DNA of 9,577 nt from Burkholderiales bacterium (lineage in GTDB: Bacteria > Pseudomonadota > Gammaproteobacteria > Burkholderiales > Burkholderiaceae_C), in contig CANFNE010000077.1 in NCBI GenBank assembly GCA_947448105.1, positions 1 to 9,577 of the forward strand, in the 5' to 3' direction. The translations under genes were made by a program, and so were the position numbers. The notes under the pieces are model-generated. The model was not told the origin of the DNA. It ran no database searches and was given only the letters and a program-made list of their open reading frames with translations. Below are positions 1 to 6,858 of this stretch, piece after piece (position 1 is the stretch's first letter; each line of letters opens with the position of its first letter).

Positions 1-225
1 ATGTTTTTTGGCGGCGCGCTGCGCGACGTGGTGACAGGCTTGTCGGCACAAGGTGCGCTGGGCCAGGCCATGACCATGCCCTCGGTTGGCTACAGCGTGG
101 TCTACCACGTGGAAATGCTCTTGTTGTTTTTTACGCTGGTGGCCATTGGCCCGCTGGTGCAGCGCAACGCCCGCGCCAAGACCCCTGCCTCTTTGCCGCT
201 CGGACACCCCGAGCTGTCCACTTAA
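1..225 (+). CDS. lhaA: LhaA/PucC-family light-harvesting assembly protein, C-terminal part
   Basis: This is the last 74 codons of an MFS-like membrane protein of the LhaA/PucC/BCD family, ending at TAA 223-225; the gene very probably starts upstream of the window although the first base here begins an ATG. LhaA is needed for assembly of the LH1 antenna around the reaction centre and is thought to deliver bacteriochlorophyll to antenna polypeptides. The visible part holds a glycine/alanine-rich helix segment (MFFGGALRDVV, residues 1-11 here), a loop, and a last membrane helix at about residues 31-53 (VVYHVEMLLLFFTLVAIGPL), followed by a short polar tail, as at the end of PucC-type transporters. 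Its place directly before puhA is the usual lhaA-puhA order in purple bacteria, which is why LhaA is preferred over PucC. The family call is firm; the choice of paralogue rests on context. Confidence 0.82.
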   Translation: MFFGGALRDVVTGLSAQGALGQAMTMPSVGYSVVYHVEMLLLFFTLVAIGPLVQRNARAKTPASLPLGHPELST

Positions 226-252
226 CCCCCCTTCCATCCCCAGCCATTAACC

Positions 253-257
253 AGGAG
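253..257 (+). promoter_or_regulatory. Ribosome binding site of puhA
   Basis: AGGAG lies 8 bases before the ATG at 266 and is the best match to the Shine-Dalgarno consensus among the genes of this window, which fits strong translation of a structural reaction-centre subunit. The 40-bp gap after lhaA (226-265) shows no recognisable terminator or promoter. Confidence 0.75.
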
Positions 258-265
258 AAGCCCTT

Positions 266-1036
266 ATGCAAACCGTTGGCTACATCACTTCCTATATCGA
301 TCTGGCGCAGCTTTTGCTGTACGTTTTTTGGGTCTTTTTTGCCGGCCTGATTTACTACCTGGTGCAGGAAAACCACCGGGAAGGCTATCCCATGGAATCC
401 AGCAGCACCGGGCGCGCGGTGGTCAAGGGCTGGCCGATTCCTGAGCCCAAGACCTTCAAGTTGGAAAACGGCAGGTCTGTCACCGTGCCCGACTTGGCGC
501 GCAAAGAGCCCCCCTTGAATGGCCGCTCCACCGGCTACGGCTCGGGTGCTCCACTGGAGCCCACGGGCGACCCGATGACTGCGGCGTTGGGTGCAGGCGC
601 CTATTCCATGCGCGAAGACGTGCCCGAGATGGGCTTGCACGGCACGCCGGTGATTCAGCCGCTGCGCATTGCATCGGCCTACAGCGTGGCGCCACAGGAC
701 GTCGATCCCCGTGGCCTCCCAGTGATGGGTGGCGACGGCAAGCAAGGCGGCACGGTCACGGATATTTGGATCGACTCGACCGAAATGATGTTCCGCTACT
801 TGGAGGTCGAAACCCAGACCAGCAGCGGCCCACGCCACGTGCTGGTGCCCATGCCTTTTGCACTGGTGCGGCGCAACCAGGTCGAAGTGCACGCCATTTA
901 TGGCCGCCACTTTGCCGACGTGCCGCAACTGCGCAGCGCCGACCAGGTCACCAAACTGGAAGAAGAAAAGATCAGCGCCTACTTTGGTGGCGGCACCTTG
1001 TACGCCGACGCCCAACGCAGCCAGCCATTGATCTGA
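266..1036 (+). CDS. puhA: Photosynthetic reaction centre H subunit
   Basis: A 256-residue protein, the normal length for PuhA, the H subunit that caps the cytoplasmic face of the L/M reaction-centre core and helps proton delivery to the secondary quinone. One N-terminal membrane helix (about residues 11-32, DLAQLLLYVFWVFFAGLIYY) is followed at once by the family-typical REGYPME (38-44). The C-terminal half is a PRC-barrel domain, with GTVTDIWID at about 163-171 and the strand VLVPMPFALV soon after. The start has a strong AGGAG site. It lies between lhaA and puhB, the standard order, and is transcribed with them. Nothing appears truncated. The identity is based on recognised H-subunit sequence features and on context. 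Confidence 0.96.
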   Translation: MQTVGYITSYIDLAQLLLYVFWVFFAGLIYYLVQENHREGYPMESSSTGRAVVKGWPIPEPKTFKLENGRSVTVPDLARKEPPLNGRSTGYGSGAPLEPTGDPMTAALGAGAYSMREDVPEMGLHGTPVIQPLRIASAYSVAPQDVDPRGLPVMGGDGKQGGTVTDIWIDSTEMMFRYLEVETQTSSGPRHVLVPMPFALVRRNQVEVHAIYGRHFADVPQLRSADQVTKLEEEKISAYFGGGTLYADAQRSQPLI

Positions 1037-1059
1037 TCCCACCCTGTGCGCTGACACCT

Positions 1060-1063
1060 GGAG
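1060..1063 (+). promoter_or_regulatory. Ribosome binding site of puhB
   Basis: GGAG with a 6-base spacer to ATG 1070. The surrounding 15-mer CTGGAGCCTGCCATG (1058-1072) recurs with one change at acsF. Confidence 0.65.
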
Positions 1064-1069
1064 CCTGCC

Positions 1070-1738
1070 ATGAGCATCGACAACCACGGACACGAGTACG
1101 AATTTGAGCCCCAGTTTGGCCTGCCCGAACGCTTGCCCCAGACCGAGCGCATTCTGTGGCAGGGCGCACCGGACGCCGGTACGCTGGCGCAAAGCGCTTT
1201 TCACCTGCGCAAATTCGGGGTCTATTTCGCGCTGCTGATGGCAGTGCGCGCCTACCCAGAGGTGGCGGCAGGCGCGAGCGCCGTGGACATCGTGCTTTCG
1301 TTGAAGTGGCTCGCTCCCCTGGCGGTCATCGGCTTGCTCACGGTATGGACCCTGGCCTGGCTGACCGCGCGCACCACCGTCTACACCCTGACCAATAAGC
1401 GCGTGGTGATGCGCTTGGGCGTGGTGCTGACGGTCAGCTTTAACCTGCCCCTGTCCAAGATCGCTGCCGCAGATTTGCGCGCTCTTGAGGGCGGCCACGG
1501 GGACATCACCCTGGCGCTCAAGGGCGAAGACCGCATCGCCTGGGTGCACCTGTGGCCCAGTGTGCGCCCCTGGCGCATCACCAAACCTGAGCCCACGCTG
1601 CGTGCCATTCCCGGCGCAGCAGATGTCGCCACGGCCTTGAGCAAGGCCTGGGCTCTGGAGACCGGCCTGAGTGCCACCCCGGCCCAGGCGCCCCGCGCCA
1701 GCCACGGCGCCCCTGTTTTACAAGCGAGCGCTACATGA
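1070..1738 (+). CDS. puhB: Photosynthetic complex assembly protein PuhB
   Basis: A 222-residue membrane protein of the PuhB family, needed for efficient assembly of the reaction centre and RC-LH1 core. After a polar N-terminus (1-45) come hydrophobic segments at about 48-62 and 78-100 (LKWLAPLAVIGLLTVWTLAW lies here). They are followed by a bacterial PH-type (bPH2) domain marked by VYTLTNKRVVMRLG (104-117), a hallmark of that fold, and SFNLPLSKI a few residues later. The tail from about residue 200 is alanine/proline-rich and probably disordered. The ATG has GGAG 6 bases upstream. The stop codon overlaps the start of puhC as ATGA (1735-1738), which implies translational coupling. The family call is confident; the biochemical role is known only as assembly. 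Confidence 0.92.
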   Translation: MSIDNHGHEYEFEPQFGLPERLPQTERILWQGAPDAGTLAQSAFHLRKFGVYFALLMAVRAYPEVAAGASAVDIVLSLKWLAPLAVIGLLTVWTLAWLTARTTVYTLTNKRVVMRLGVVLTVSFNLPLSKIAAADLRALEGGHGDITLALKGEDRIAWVHLWPSVRPWRITKPEPTLRAIPGAADVATALSKAWALETGLSATPAQAPRASHGAPVLQASAT

Positions 1739-2202
1739 ACCCGGCCCTGCCCATGCCGGCCCCATGGCGCGCGCCTGATACTTTCCCCGCCGGGGTGTTG
1801 TATTGCGCAGGTGCCATCATTGCCTTTGCCCTGGTTTCGGTGGGCCTGGTGCGCATCACCGGCAACGGCCCGGACCAGCGTGCGGCGGCCGCGACCCTAG
1901 AGCGTTCCCTGCGCTTTGAAGACCAGGCTGACCATGGCGTGCTGGTCACCGACGGCGCTACCGGCGAGAAGCTCACCGTGCTCTACGGCGAACAGGGTTT
2001 TGTGCGCGGCGTGTTGCGCGCCCTGACCCGCGAACGCCATGCGCGCGGCATCGGCGCGGTTCCGCCCTTCAAGCTGATTGCCCGCTTGGACGGCACAGTG
2101 ACTTTGACCGACCCCGCCACGGGCGAGCGTGTGGATTTAGCGTCTTTTGGACCGACCAACGTTGCTGAATTCGCCCGCTTTTTGGCGATGCAGCCCGAAT
2201 AA
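1735..2202 (+). CDS. puhC: Photosynthetic complex assembly protein PuhC
   Basis: A 155-residue protein matching PuhC, an assembly factor for the reaction centre/LH1 core. It has one membrane anchor at about residues 18-39 (PAGVLYCAGAIIAFALVSVG) and a soluble domain predicted to face the periplasm. That domain carries features I associate with the family: SLRFEDQADHGVLV (about 58-71), GFVRGVLRALTRER (about 88-101) and the C-terminal FGPTN....FARFL. It begins inside the stop codon of puhB (ATGA) and has no good Shine-Dalgarno site of its own, so its translation probably depends on puhB. It is followed after 25 bp by acsF. Confidence 0.9.
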   Translation: MNPALPMPAPWRAPDTFPAGVLYCAGAIIAFALVSVGLVRITGNGPDQRAAAATLERSLRFEDQADHGVLVTDGATGEKLTVLYGEQGFVRGVLRALTRERHARGIGAVPPFKLIARLDGTVTLTDPATGERVDLASFGPTNVAEFARFLAMQPE

Positions 2203-2217
2203 ATACCATTGAACTCT

Positions 2218-2221
2218 GGAG
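2218..2221 (+). promoter_or_regulatory. Ribosome binding site of acsF
   Basis: GGAG with a 6-base spacer to ATG 2228, in CTGGAGCCCGCCATG (2216-2230), which differs by one base from the puhB initiation region. Confidence 0.65.
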
Positions 2222-2227
2222 CCCGCC

Positions 2228-3304
2228 ATGTCTGCCCCCATTGCCATTGATTCTTCTGCCAAAGCCTCGCAAAAAGCAGTGGAAAGCACGATGCTGAGCC
2301 CGCGCTTTTACACCACCGACTTTGCCGCCATGGACCGGCTCGACGTGTCCGCCCTGCGCAGCGAGTGGGACACGATGATGGCCGAGTACGAGGGCGACAA
2401 CAACCACGACCATTTCCAGCGCACGCCCGAGTTTGCACACGAGGTGGCCGAGCGCTTTTCGCAAGTGAGCCCCGAGATGCGCCAGGAGTTTCTGGAGTTT
2501 TTGATCTCCTCGCTCACGTCCGAGTTTTCGGGCTGCATTTTGTACAACGAAATTTTCAAAAACGTCGAAAACCCCGACATCAAGCAGCTGATGCGCTACA
2601 TGGCGCGCGACGAGTCGCGCCATGCCAGCTTCATCAACCAGTCGCTCAAAGACTTTGGCCTGGGCATTGACCTGGGCGACTTGAAGCGCACCAAGGCTTA
2701 CACCTATTTCAAACCCAAGTACATTTTTTACGCGACCTACTTGTCGGAAAAAATTGGCTACGCGCGCTACATCACCATCTACCGCCAGCTCGAAAAAAAC
2801 CCGGACAAGCGCTTTCATCCCATCTTCAAGTGGTTCGAGCGCTGGTGCAATGACGAGTTCCGCCACGGCGAATCGTTTGCGCTGATCATGCGCGCCAACC
2901 CGCATCTGCTGCGCGGAGCCAACGTGTACTGGATCCGTTTCTTCTTGCTGGCGGTCTACGCCACCATGTATGTGCGCGACCACACCCGGCCCATGCTGCA
3001 CCACGAGATGGGGCTGGAATCCACCAGCTACGACTACACCGTGTTTCGCATCACCAACGAAATCACCAAGCAGGTGTTTCCTGTGAGCCTGGACATTGAC
3101 AGCCCCGCCTTTCGTGACGGCCTGGCGCGCCTGTTCCACATCCAAACACAGATGGACGCCGCCAAGGCCCAGGGAGGCGTCTGGGGCGCCCTGCGCCGCG
3201 CGGGCTGGGCAGCCGCAGGATTGGCCACTTTTGTGCGCCTTTATTTACAGCCGGTGCAGCACCACGCGCTGCCCGCGCAAGTGCGCATGGCGCCGGCCTG
3301 GTAG
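2228..3304 (+). CDS. acsF: Mg-protoporphyrin IX monomethyl ester oxidative cyclase
   Basis: AcsF uses O2 to close ring E of the (bacterio)chlorophyll macrocycle, converting Mg-protoporphyrin IX monomethyl ester to divinyl protochlorophyllide. The 358-residue product is the normal length. It has the ferritin-like di-iron signature twice: RDESRH (127-132, giving E129 and H132) and NDEFRH (208-213, giving E210 and H213). E99 (TSEF) and E174 (LSEK) are candidates for the remaining ligands. The sequence from about 23 to 290 reads as a continuous AcsF domain. Its presence shows an oxygen-dependent route to bacteriochlorophyll, as opposed to the anaerobic BchE route. Neither a BciE- nor a Ycf54-like partner is seen here; the betaproteobacterial AcsF class is reported to work without either. 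It follows puhC by 25 bp and is separated from puhE by 72 bp. Confidence 0.96.
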   Translation: MSAPIAIDSSAKASQKAVESTMLSPRFYTTDFAAMDRLDVSALRSEWDTMMAEYEGDNNHDHFQRTPEFAHEVAERFSQVSPEMRQEFLEFLISSLTSEFSGCILYNEIFKNVENPDIKQLMRYMARDESRHASFINQSLKDFGLGIDLGDLKRTKAYTYFKPKYIFYATYLSEKIGYARYITIYRQLEKNPDKRFHPIFKWFERWCNDEFRHGESFALIMRANPHLLRGANVYWIRFFLLAVYATMYVRDHTRPMLHHEMGLESTSYDYTVFRITNEITKQVFPVSLDIDSPAFRDGLARLFHIQTQMDAAKAQGGVWGALRRAGWAAAGLATFVRLYLQPVQHHALPAQVRMAPAW

Positions 3305-3376
3305 TTTCAGCCAGCGCCATCGCGCCTGTCAGCGCACCACCGACACACCACCGACCCCAACGCCAACCGCACCGCC
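3305..3376 (+). other. C-rich, T-free acsF-puhE spacer
   Basis: This is the longest gap inside the photosynthesis block (72 bp). From 3331 to 3376 the + strand has no T at all and is about 57% C (26 C, 13 A, 7 G), so the RNA would be unstructured and C-rich up to the puhE start. No hairpin followed by T residues and no promoter-like pair was seen. Such composition resembles Rho utilisation sequences, but this is only suggestive. Confidence 0.4.
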
Positions 3377-4246
3377 ATGCCCGCAATGACCGACAGCTCG
3401 ATTGCCATTGGCTTTGCCGTCTTTATCTGGTGGTTTAGCACCGGCATTGTCATTTTGCTCAACCGCATGTCGCGCAGCGCCATTCGCCTGAGCCTGGTCT
3501 TGTCGTCTTTGCTAGGTTTGGCGGCACTGGTGGGCTTGGCGCACACCGCGCGGCAAACCGACGTGGCCGGGGCGTATTGCGCGTTTACCTGCGCGCTCTT
3601 GGCCTGGGGCTGGAACGAGCTGAGTTTTCTGACCGGTTGGATCACCGGGCCGCGCACCAGTGCCCTGCCCGCGGGCACCGTGGGCTGGCCCCGGTTTGTG
3701 GAGTCGTGCCGCGCCGTGCTGTGGCACGAACTGGGCATTTTGCTGGTGGGCCTGGCCGTGGTGACCATCACCTGGGACGCGCCCAACCAGGTCGGCACTG
3801 GCACCTATCTCGTGCTGTGGGTGATGCGCACCAGCGCCAAGCTCAATCTGTTTTTCGGCGTGCGCAACCTCAGCGAAGAATTTTTGCCCGCACACCTGGC
3901 GTATCTGGAGAGTTTTTTCCGGCGCCGACCGATCAATGCCTTCTTCTTCTTTGCCGTAGCGGGTGCCAGCACTTGCCTGGGCCTGTTGGTGCTGGGTGCC
4001 AAAGATGCGTTGAGCACAGCCCCGCAAGCCGTGGGCTACGCCCTGGTCGCCACCATGCTGGCGCTGGCGATTCTGGAGCATTTGCTGCTGGTGCTGCCCT
4101 TGGACACCACGGCGCTGTGGCGCTGGGCCATCCGCAAGCGCGAAGGGCACCACGCCAGCGCGCTGACCGCAATTTCGCCACATACCGCCAGCCTGGTGGT
4201 GGCCGACACACTGGACAAGCATGACACCGTATTTCAAATCCGTTGA
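3377..4246 (+). CDS. puhE: Putative photosynthetic complex assembly protein PuhE
   Basis: A 289-residue polytopic membrane protein of the PuhE (DUF3623) family, found in puh operons and linked in Rhodobacter to bacteriochlorophyll supply and RC/LH1 assembly. About seven membrane segments can be seen: roughly 8-28, 37-56, 64-88, 115-133, 142-160, 188-207 and 218-240. Segments I regard as typical are AWGWNELSFLTGWITGPR (76-93) and KLNLFFGVRNLSEEFLP (155-171). The start is uncertain: neither ATG 3377 nor ATG 3386 (Met4) has a Shine-Dalgarno site, and the upstream RNA is C-rich. The 3' end overlaps crtI by 26 bp. In Rhodobacter puhE is followed by hemA, whereas here the carotenoid genes follow. 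Confidence 0.88.
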   Translation: MPAMTDSSIAIGFAVFIWWFSTGIVILLNRMSRSAIRLSLVLSSLLGLAALVGLAHTARQTDVAGAYCAFTCALLAWGWNELSFLTGWITGPRTSALPAGTVGWPRFVESCRAVLWHELGILLVGLAVVTITWDAPNQVGTGTYLVLWVMRTSAKLNLFFGVRNLSEEFLPAHLAYLESFFRRRPINAFFFFAVAGASTCLGLLVLGAKDALSTAPQAVGYALVATMLALAILEHLLLVLPLDTTALWRWAIRKREGHHASALTAISPHTASLVVADTLDKHDTVFQIR

Positions 4247-5792
4247 CGGCTCCTCGTCGGGCCAAGGCGGCTGGGGACCGGCCCCAGCCAGCGCCACCGG
4301 GGAGGACAAGGCGCCGCTGGCCGTGGTGATTGGCACCGGCTTTGGCGGGCTGGCGGCGGCCATCCGCTTGAGCGTCAAGGGCTACCGCGTGCACATGCTG
4401 GAAAAGCTCGACGCCCCTGGCGGGCGCGCCTATGTGCACAAGCAAGACGGCTTTACCTTCGACGCCGGGCCCACCATCATCACCCTGCCGCACCTCATTG
4501 GCGAACTGTTCACGCTGTGCGGCCAGCGCATGGAAGACCATGTAGATCTGCGCCTGATGTCGCCCTTTTACCGCATCCGCTTTGACGACGGCAGCCACTT
4601 CGACTACAGCAACGACGACGAGGCCATGCTCGACCAGATTGCGCGCATCAGCCCGGAAGATGTACAAGGCTTCAAGAACCTGCTGGTGGCCTCAGAGCGC
4701 TGTTTCAAACTCGGCTTTGAGGAACTGGGCATGGTGGCCTTTGAAACGGTCACCGATGTGCTCAAGGCCATGCCCAACCTCATCAAGATGCAGGCCTGGC
4801 GCTCGATTTACAGCCTGGTGGCCCAGCACATCAAACACCCGCAACTGCGCATCGTGATGAGCTTTCATCCGCTGCTCATAGGCGGCAACCCCTACTCGGT
4901 TACCTGCGTGTATTCGCTGATCCATTCGCTCGAGCGCCGCTGGGGTGTGCATTCGGCCATGGGTGGCACCGGCGCCATCGTACGCGCACTGGTTCAGCTG
5001 CTGCACGGCCGCAACGTGTCCATCCGCTACAACGCGCCGGTGACCCAAATCCGCGTGGAAGGCGGGCGCGCGTGCGGTGTGGAACTGCAAAGCGGCGAGT
5101 TCATCGCTGCTGACATCGTGGTCAGCAACGCGGACGCCGCCTGGACCTACCGCCACCTGGTCGCGCCGCAGCACCGCAAGCACTGGACCGACAAGCGCAT
5201 TGCCAAGGGCAACTATTCCTCGGGTCTGTTTGTCTGGTACTTTGGCACCAACCGCAAATACGAAGACGTGCCGCACCACATGATGGTGCTGGGGCCGCGC
5301 TACAAGGGCCTGCTGCAAGACATCTTCAAAAACCACACGCTTTCCAAAGACTTCAGCCTGTATTTGTACCGCCCCACGGCCACCGACCCGACGCTGGCAC
5401 CCGAGGGCTGCGACAGCTTTTACGCCCTGTCGGTGGTGCCTAACCTGGCCAGCGGCACCGACTGGGCCGCCGTGTCGGAGCAGTACCGCCAGGCGATTGC
5501 CACGGCTTTGCAGGAATCGGTGCTGCCCGACCTGAACCAGCACGTGGTGAGCCAGCGCGTGACGACGCCGCAGGACTTTCAGGACCGGCTGTGGTCCTAC
5601 CAGGGTGCGGGCTTTGGCCTGGAGCCCGTCTTGACGCAAAGCGCCTGGTTTCGGCCGCACAACCGCAGCCAGGACGTGAAAGATTTGTACCTGGTGGGCG
5701 CCAGCAGCCAGCCCGGCGCGGGCGTGCCCAGCGTGTTGATGTCCGCAAAAATGCTTGAACAGGTGGTGCCCGATGTCCGATCTTTCGCCTAA
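4221..5792 (+). CDS. crtI: Phytoene desaturase CrtI
   Basis: CrtI introduces double bonds into phytoene using FAD, giving neurosporene or lycopene; the number of steps cannot be told from sequence. The 523-residue protein has the FAD-binding Rossmann motif VVIGTGFGGLAAAIRL (35-50), the acidic residue E61 ending the second strand, PGGRA (66-70) and DAGPT (81-85). The mid-region SFHPLLIGGNP and RRWGVHSAMGGTGA are typical of CrtI, and the end DLYLVGASSQPGAGVPSVLM is close to the bacterial phytoene dehydrogenase signature. CrtI is favoured over CrtD by these motifs and by the adjacent crtB. The ATG at 4221 lies inside puhE with no clear Shine-Dalgarno site; the next in-frame Met (residue 59) would remove the Rossmann motif, so 4221 is kept. 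Residues 9-31 form a Gly/Ser/Pro/Ala-rich N-terminal extension of unknown role. The gene ends 20 bp inside crtB. Confidence 0.94.
   Translation: MTPYFKSVDGSSSGQGGWGPAPASATGEDKAPLAVVIGTGFGGLAAAIRLSVKGYRVHMLEKLDAPGGRAYVHKQDGFTFDAGPTIITLPHLIGELFTLCGQRMEDHVDLRLMSPFYRIRFDDGSHFDYSNDDEAMLDQIARISPEDVQGFKNLLVASERCFKLGFEELGMVAFETVTDVLKAMPNLIKMQAWRSIYSLVAQHIKHPQLRIVMSFHPLLIGGNPYSVTCVYSLIHSLERRWGVHSAMGGTGAIVRALVQLLHGRNVSIRYNAPVTQIRVEGGRACGVELQSGEFIAADIVVSNADAAWTYRHLVAPQHRKHWTDKRIAKGNYSSGLFVWYFGTNRKYEDVPHHMMVLGPRYKGLLQDIFKNHTLSKDFSLYLYRPTATDPTLAPEGCDSFYALSVVPNLASGTDWAAVSEQYRQAIATALQESVLPDLNQHVVSQRVTTPQDFQDRLWSYQGAGFGLEPVLTQSAWFRPHNRSQDVKDLYLVGASSQPGAGVPSVLMSAKMLEQVVPDVRSFA
5761..5766 (+). promoter_or_regulatory. 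Ribosome binding site deciding the crtB start
   Basis: AGGTGG lies 6 bases before ATG 5773. The frame is open back to a TTG at 5755, but that codon has no site at a sensible distance, so ATG 5773 is chosen. Confidence 0.65.
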
Positions 5793-6849
5793 GCCCAGCG
5801 CGGCGGCAACGCACGTGTCGGCCTATGACTTACAAGCCTGCACCGCGCTGATGCGCGGCGGCTCTAAATCGTTTTTCGCCGCCTCCAAACTGCTGCCCGT
5901 GCGCCTGCGCGCACCCGCCACCGCCCTGTACGCGTATTGCCGCCTGGCCGACGATGCGATAGACCTGGGCACGGACCCGGTGCTCGCCATGCAAGACCTG
6001 CAACAGCGGCTCGACGCGATTTACGAAGGCCGGCCCAGCGACCAAGACGCGGACCGCGCATTGGCCCATGTGGTGCACCACTACGGCGTGGCGCGTGGCC
6101 TGCTTGATGCGCTCTTGGACGGTTTTTTGTGGGACTCGCAAGGTCGGCGCTACGAAACCCTGGCCGATGTCGAAGCCTATGGCGCGCGCGTGGCCGGCAC
6201 TGTGGGCGCCATGATGTCCACCATCATGGGCGCAGCCACGGAAACTGCCATTGCCCGGGCCTGCGAGCTCGGCGTGGCCATGCAGCTCACCAATATTGCC
6301 CGCGACATCGGCGAAGACGCGCGCAACGGACGGCTCTATATTCCGCGCGCCTGGTTTCGCGAAATTGGCATGGACGCCGACGCCTGGCTGGCCGCACCCG
6401 TGTTTGACGCGCGCATTGCCGGCTTTACCCAACGCCTTTTGCTGCGCGCCGACGTGCTCTACCGGCGCGGCGAATTTGGCCTGGCCGAGCTGCCCTGGGA
6501 CTGCCGTCCGGCCATCCAGGCCGCGCGCCTGGTGTACGCCGAAATCGGCAAGCAGCTCGAGCGCGAAGGCTTGAACTCGATTGACAAGCGCGCGGTGGTG
6601 TCCACCACCCGCAAGCTCGCGCTGATCGCCCGCGCCACCGCGGTAGCGGTCAAGGCCCCGACCTTGCCCGCTGTGACTTTGAGCCCCGTGCCCGCGATTG
6701 CTTTTCTGGTGGACGTGGTCGGGCGCGACCGCAGCCCGGAGCTGGACCACAAGCCCTGGACGGTGCCGCAGCGCAGCTTCGACCAGCGGGTGGAATGGAT
6801 GGTGGACTTGTTTGGTCGATTAGAGCAACGCGAACGCGCACGGCGCTAA
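5773..6849 (+). CDS. crtB: Phytoene synthase CrtB
   Basis: CrtB condenses two geranylgeranyl diphosphates to phytoene, the first committed step to carotenoids. From ATG 5773 the product has 358 residues. Family marks in order are GGSKSFFAASKLLP (29-42), the first aspartate-rich motif RLADDAID (57-64), a substrate-site segment GTVGAMM (142-148), and the second motif NIARDIGEDARNGRLYIP (174-191) with D178 and D182. It overlaps crtI by 20 bp, so the two enzymes are probably made in coupled amounts. The C-terminal region beyond about residue 285 runs longer than many CrtB proteins and ends in a basic stretch (EQRERARR). The stop TAA 6847-6849 is followed in the same reading phase by a further membrane-anchor-like ORF, described separately. 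Confidence 0.95.
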   Translation: MSDLSPKPSAAATHVSAYDLQACTALMRGGSKSFFAASKLLPVRLRAPATALYAYCRLADDAIDLGTDPVLAMQDLQQRLDAIYEGRPSDQDADRALAHVVHHYGVARGLLDALLDGFLWDSQGRRYETLADVEAYGARVAGTVGAMMSTIMGAATETAIARACELGVAMQLTNIARDIGEDARNGRLYIPRAWFREIGMDADAWLAAPVFDARIAGFTQRLLLRADVLYRRGEFGLAELPWDCRPAIQAARLVYAEIGKQLEREGLNSIDKRAVVSTTRKLALIARATAVAVKAPTLPAVTLSPVPAIAFLVDVVGRDRSPELDHKPWTVPQRSFDQRVEWMVDLFGRLEQRERARR

Positions 6850-6858
6850 GGGCGGCGC

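Noticed and set aside
41..51. TGT...ACA element near the left edge as a PpsR/CrtJ site
   Set aside because: The spacing between TGT and ACA is 4, not the 12 expected, and it lies inside lhaA coding sequence.
131..1705. Long minus-strand open frame (524 codons) antisense to lhaA, puhA and puhB
   Set aside because: It lies opposite three firmly identified genes, its translation is low-complexity Gly/Ala/His/Gln-rich and matches no family; such frames are common opposite GC-rich coding DNA.
2069..3145. Minus-strand open frame of 358 codons antisense to acsF
   Set aside because: Shadow of the well-supported acsF gene; no recognisable domain and unrealistic composition.
5755..5772. Earlier TTG start for crtB
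   Set aside because: No ribosome site at a suitable distance, whereas ATG 5773 has AGGTGG 6 bases upstream.
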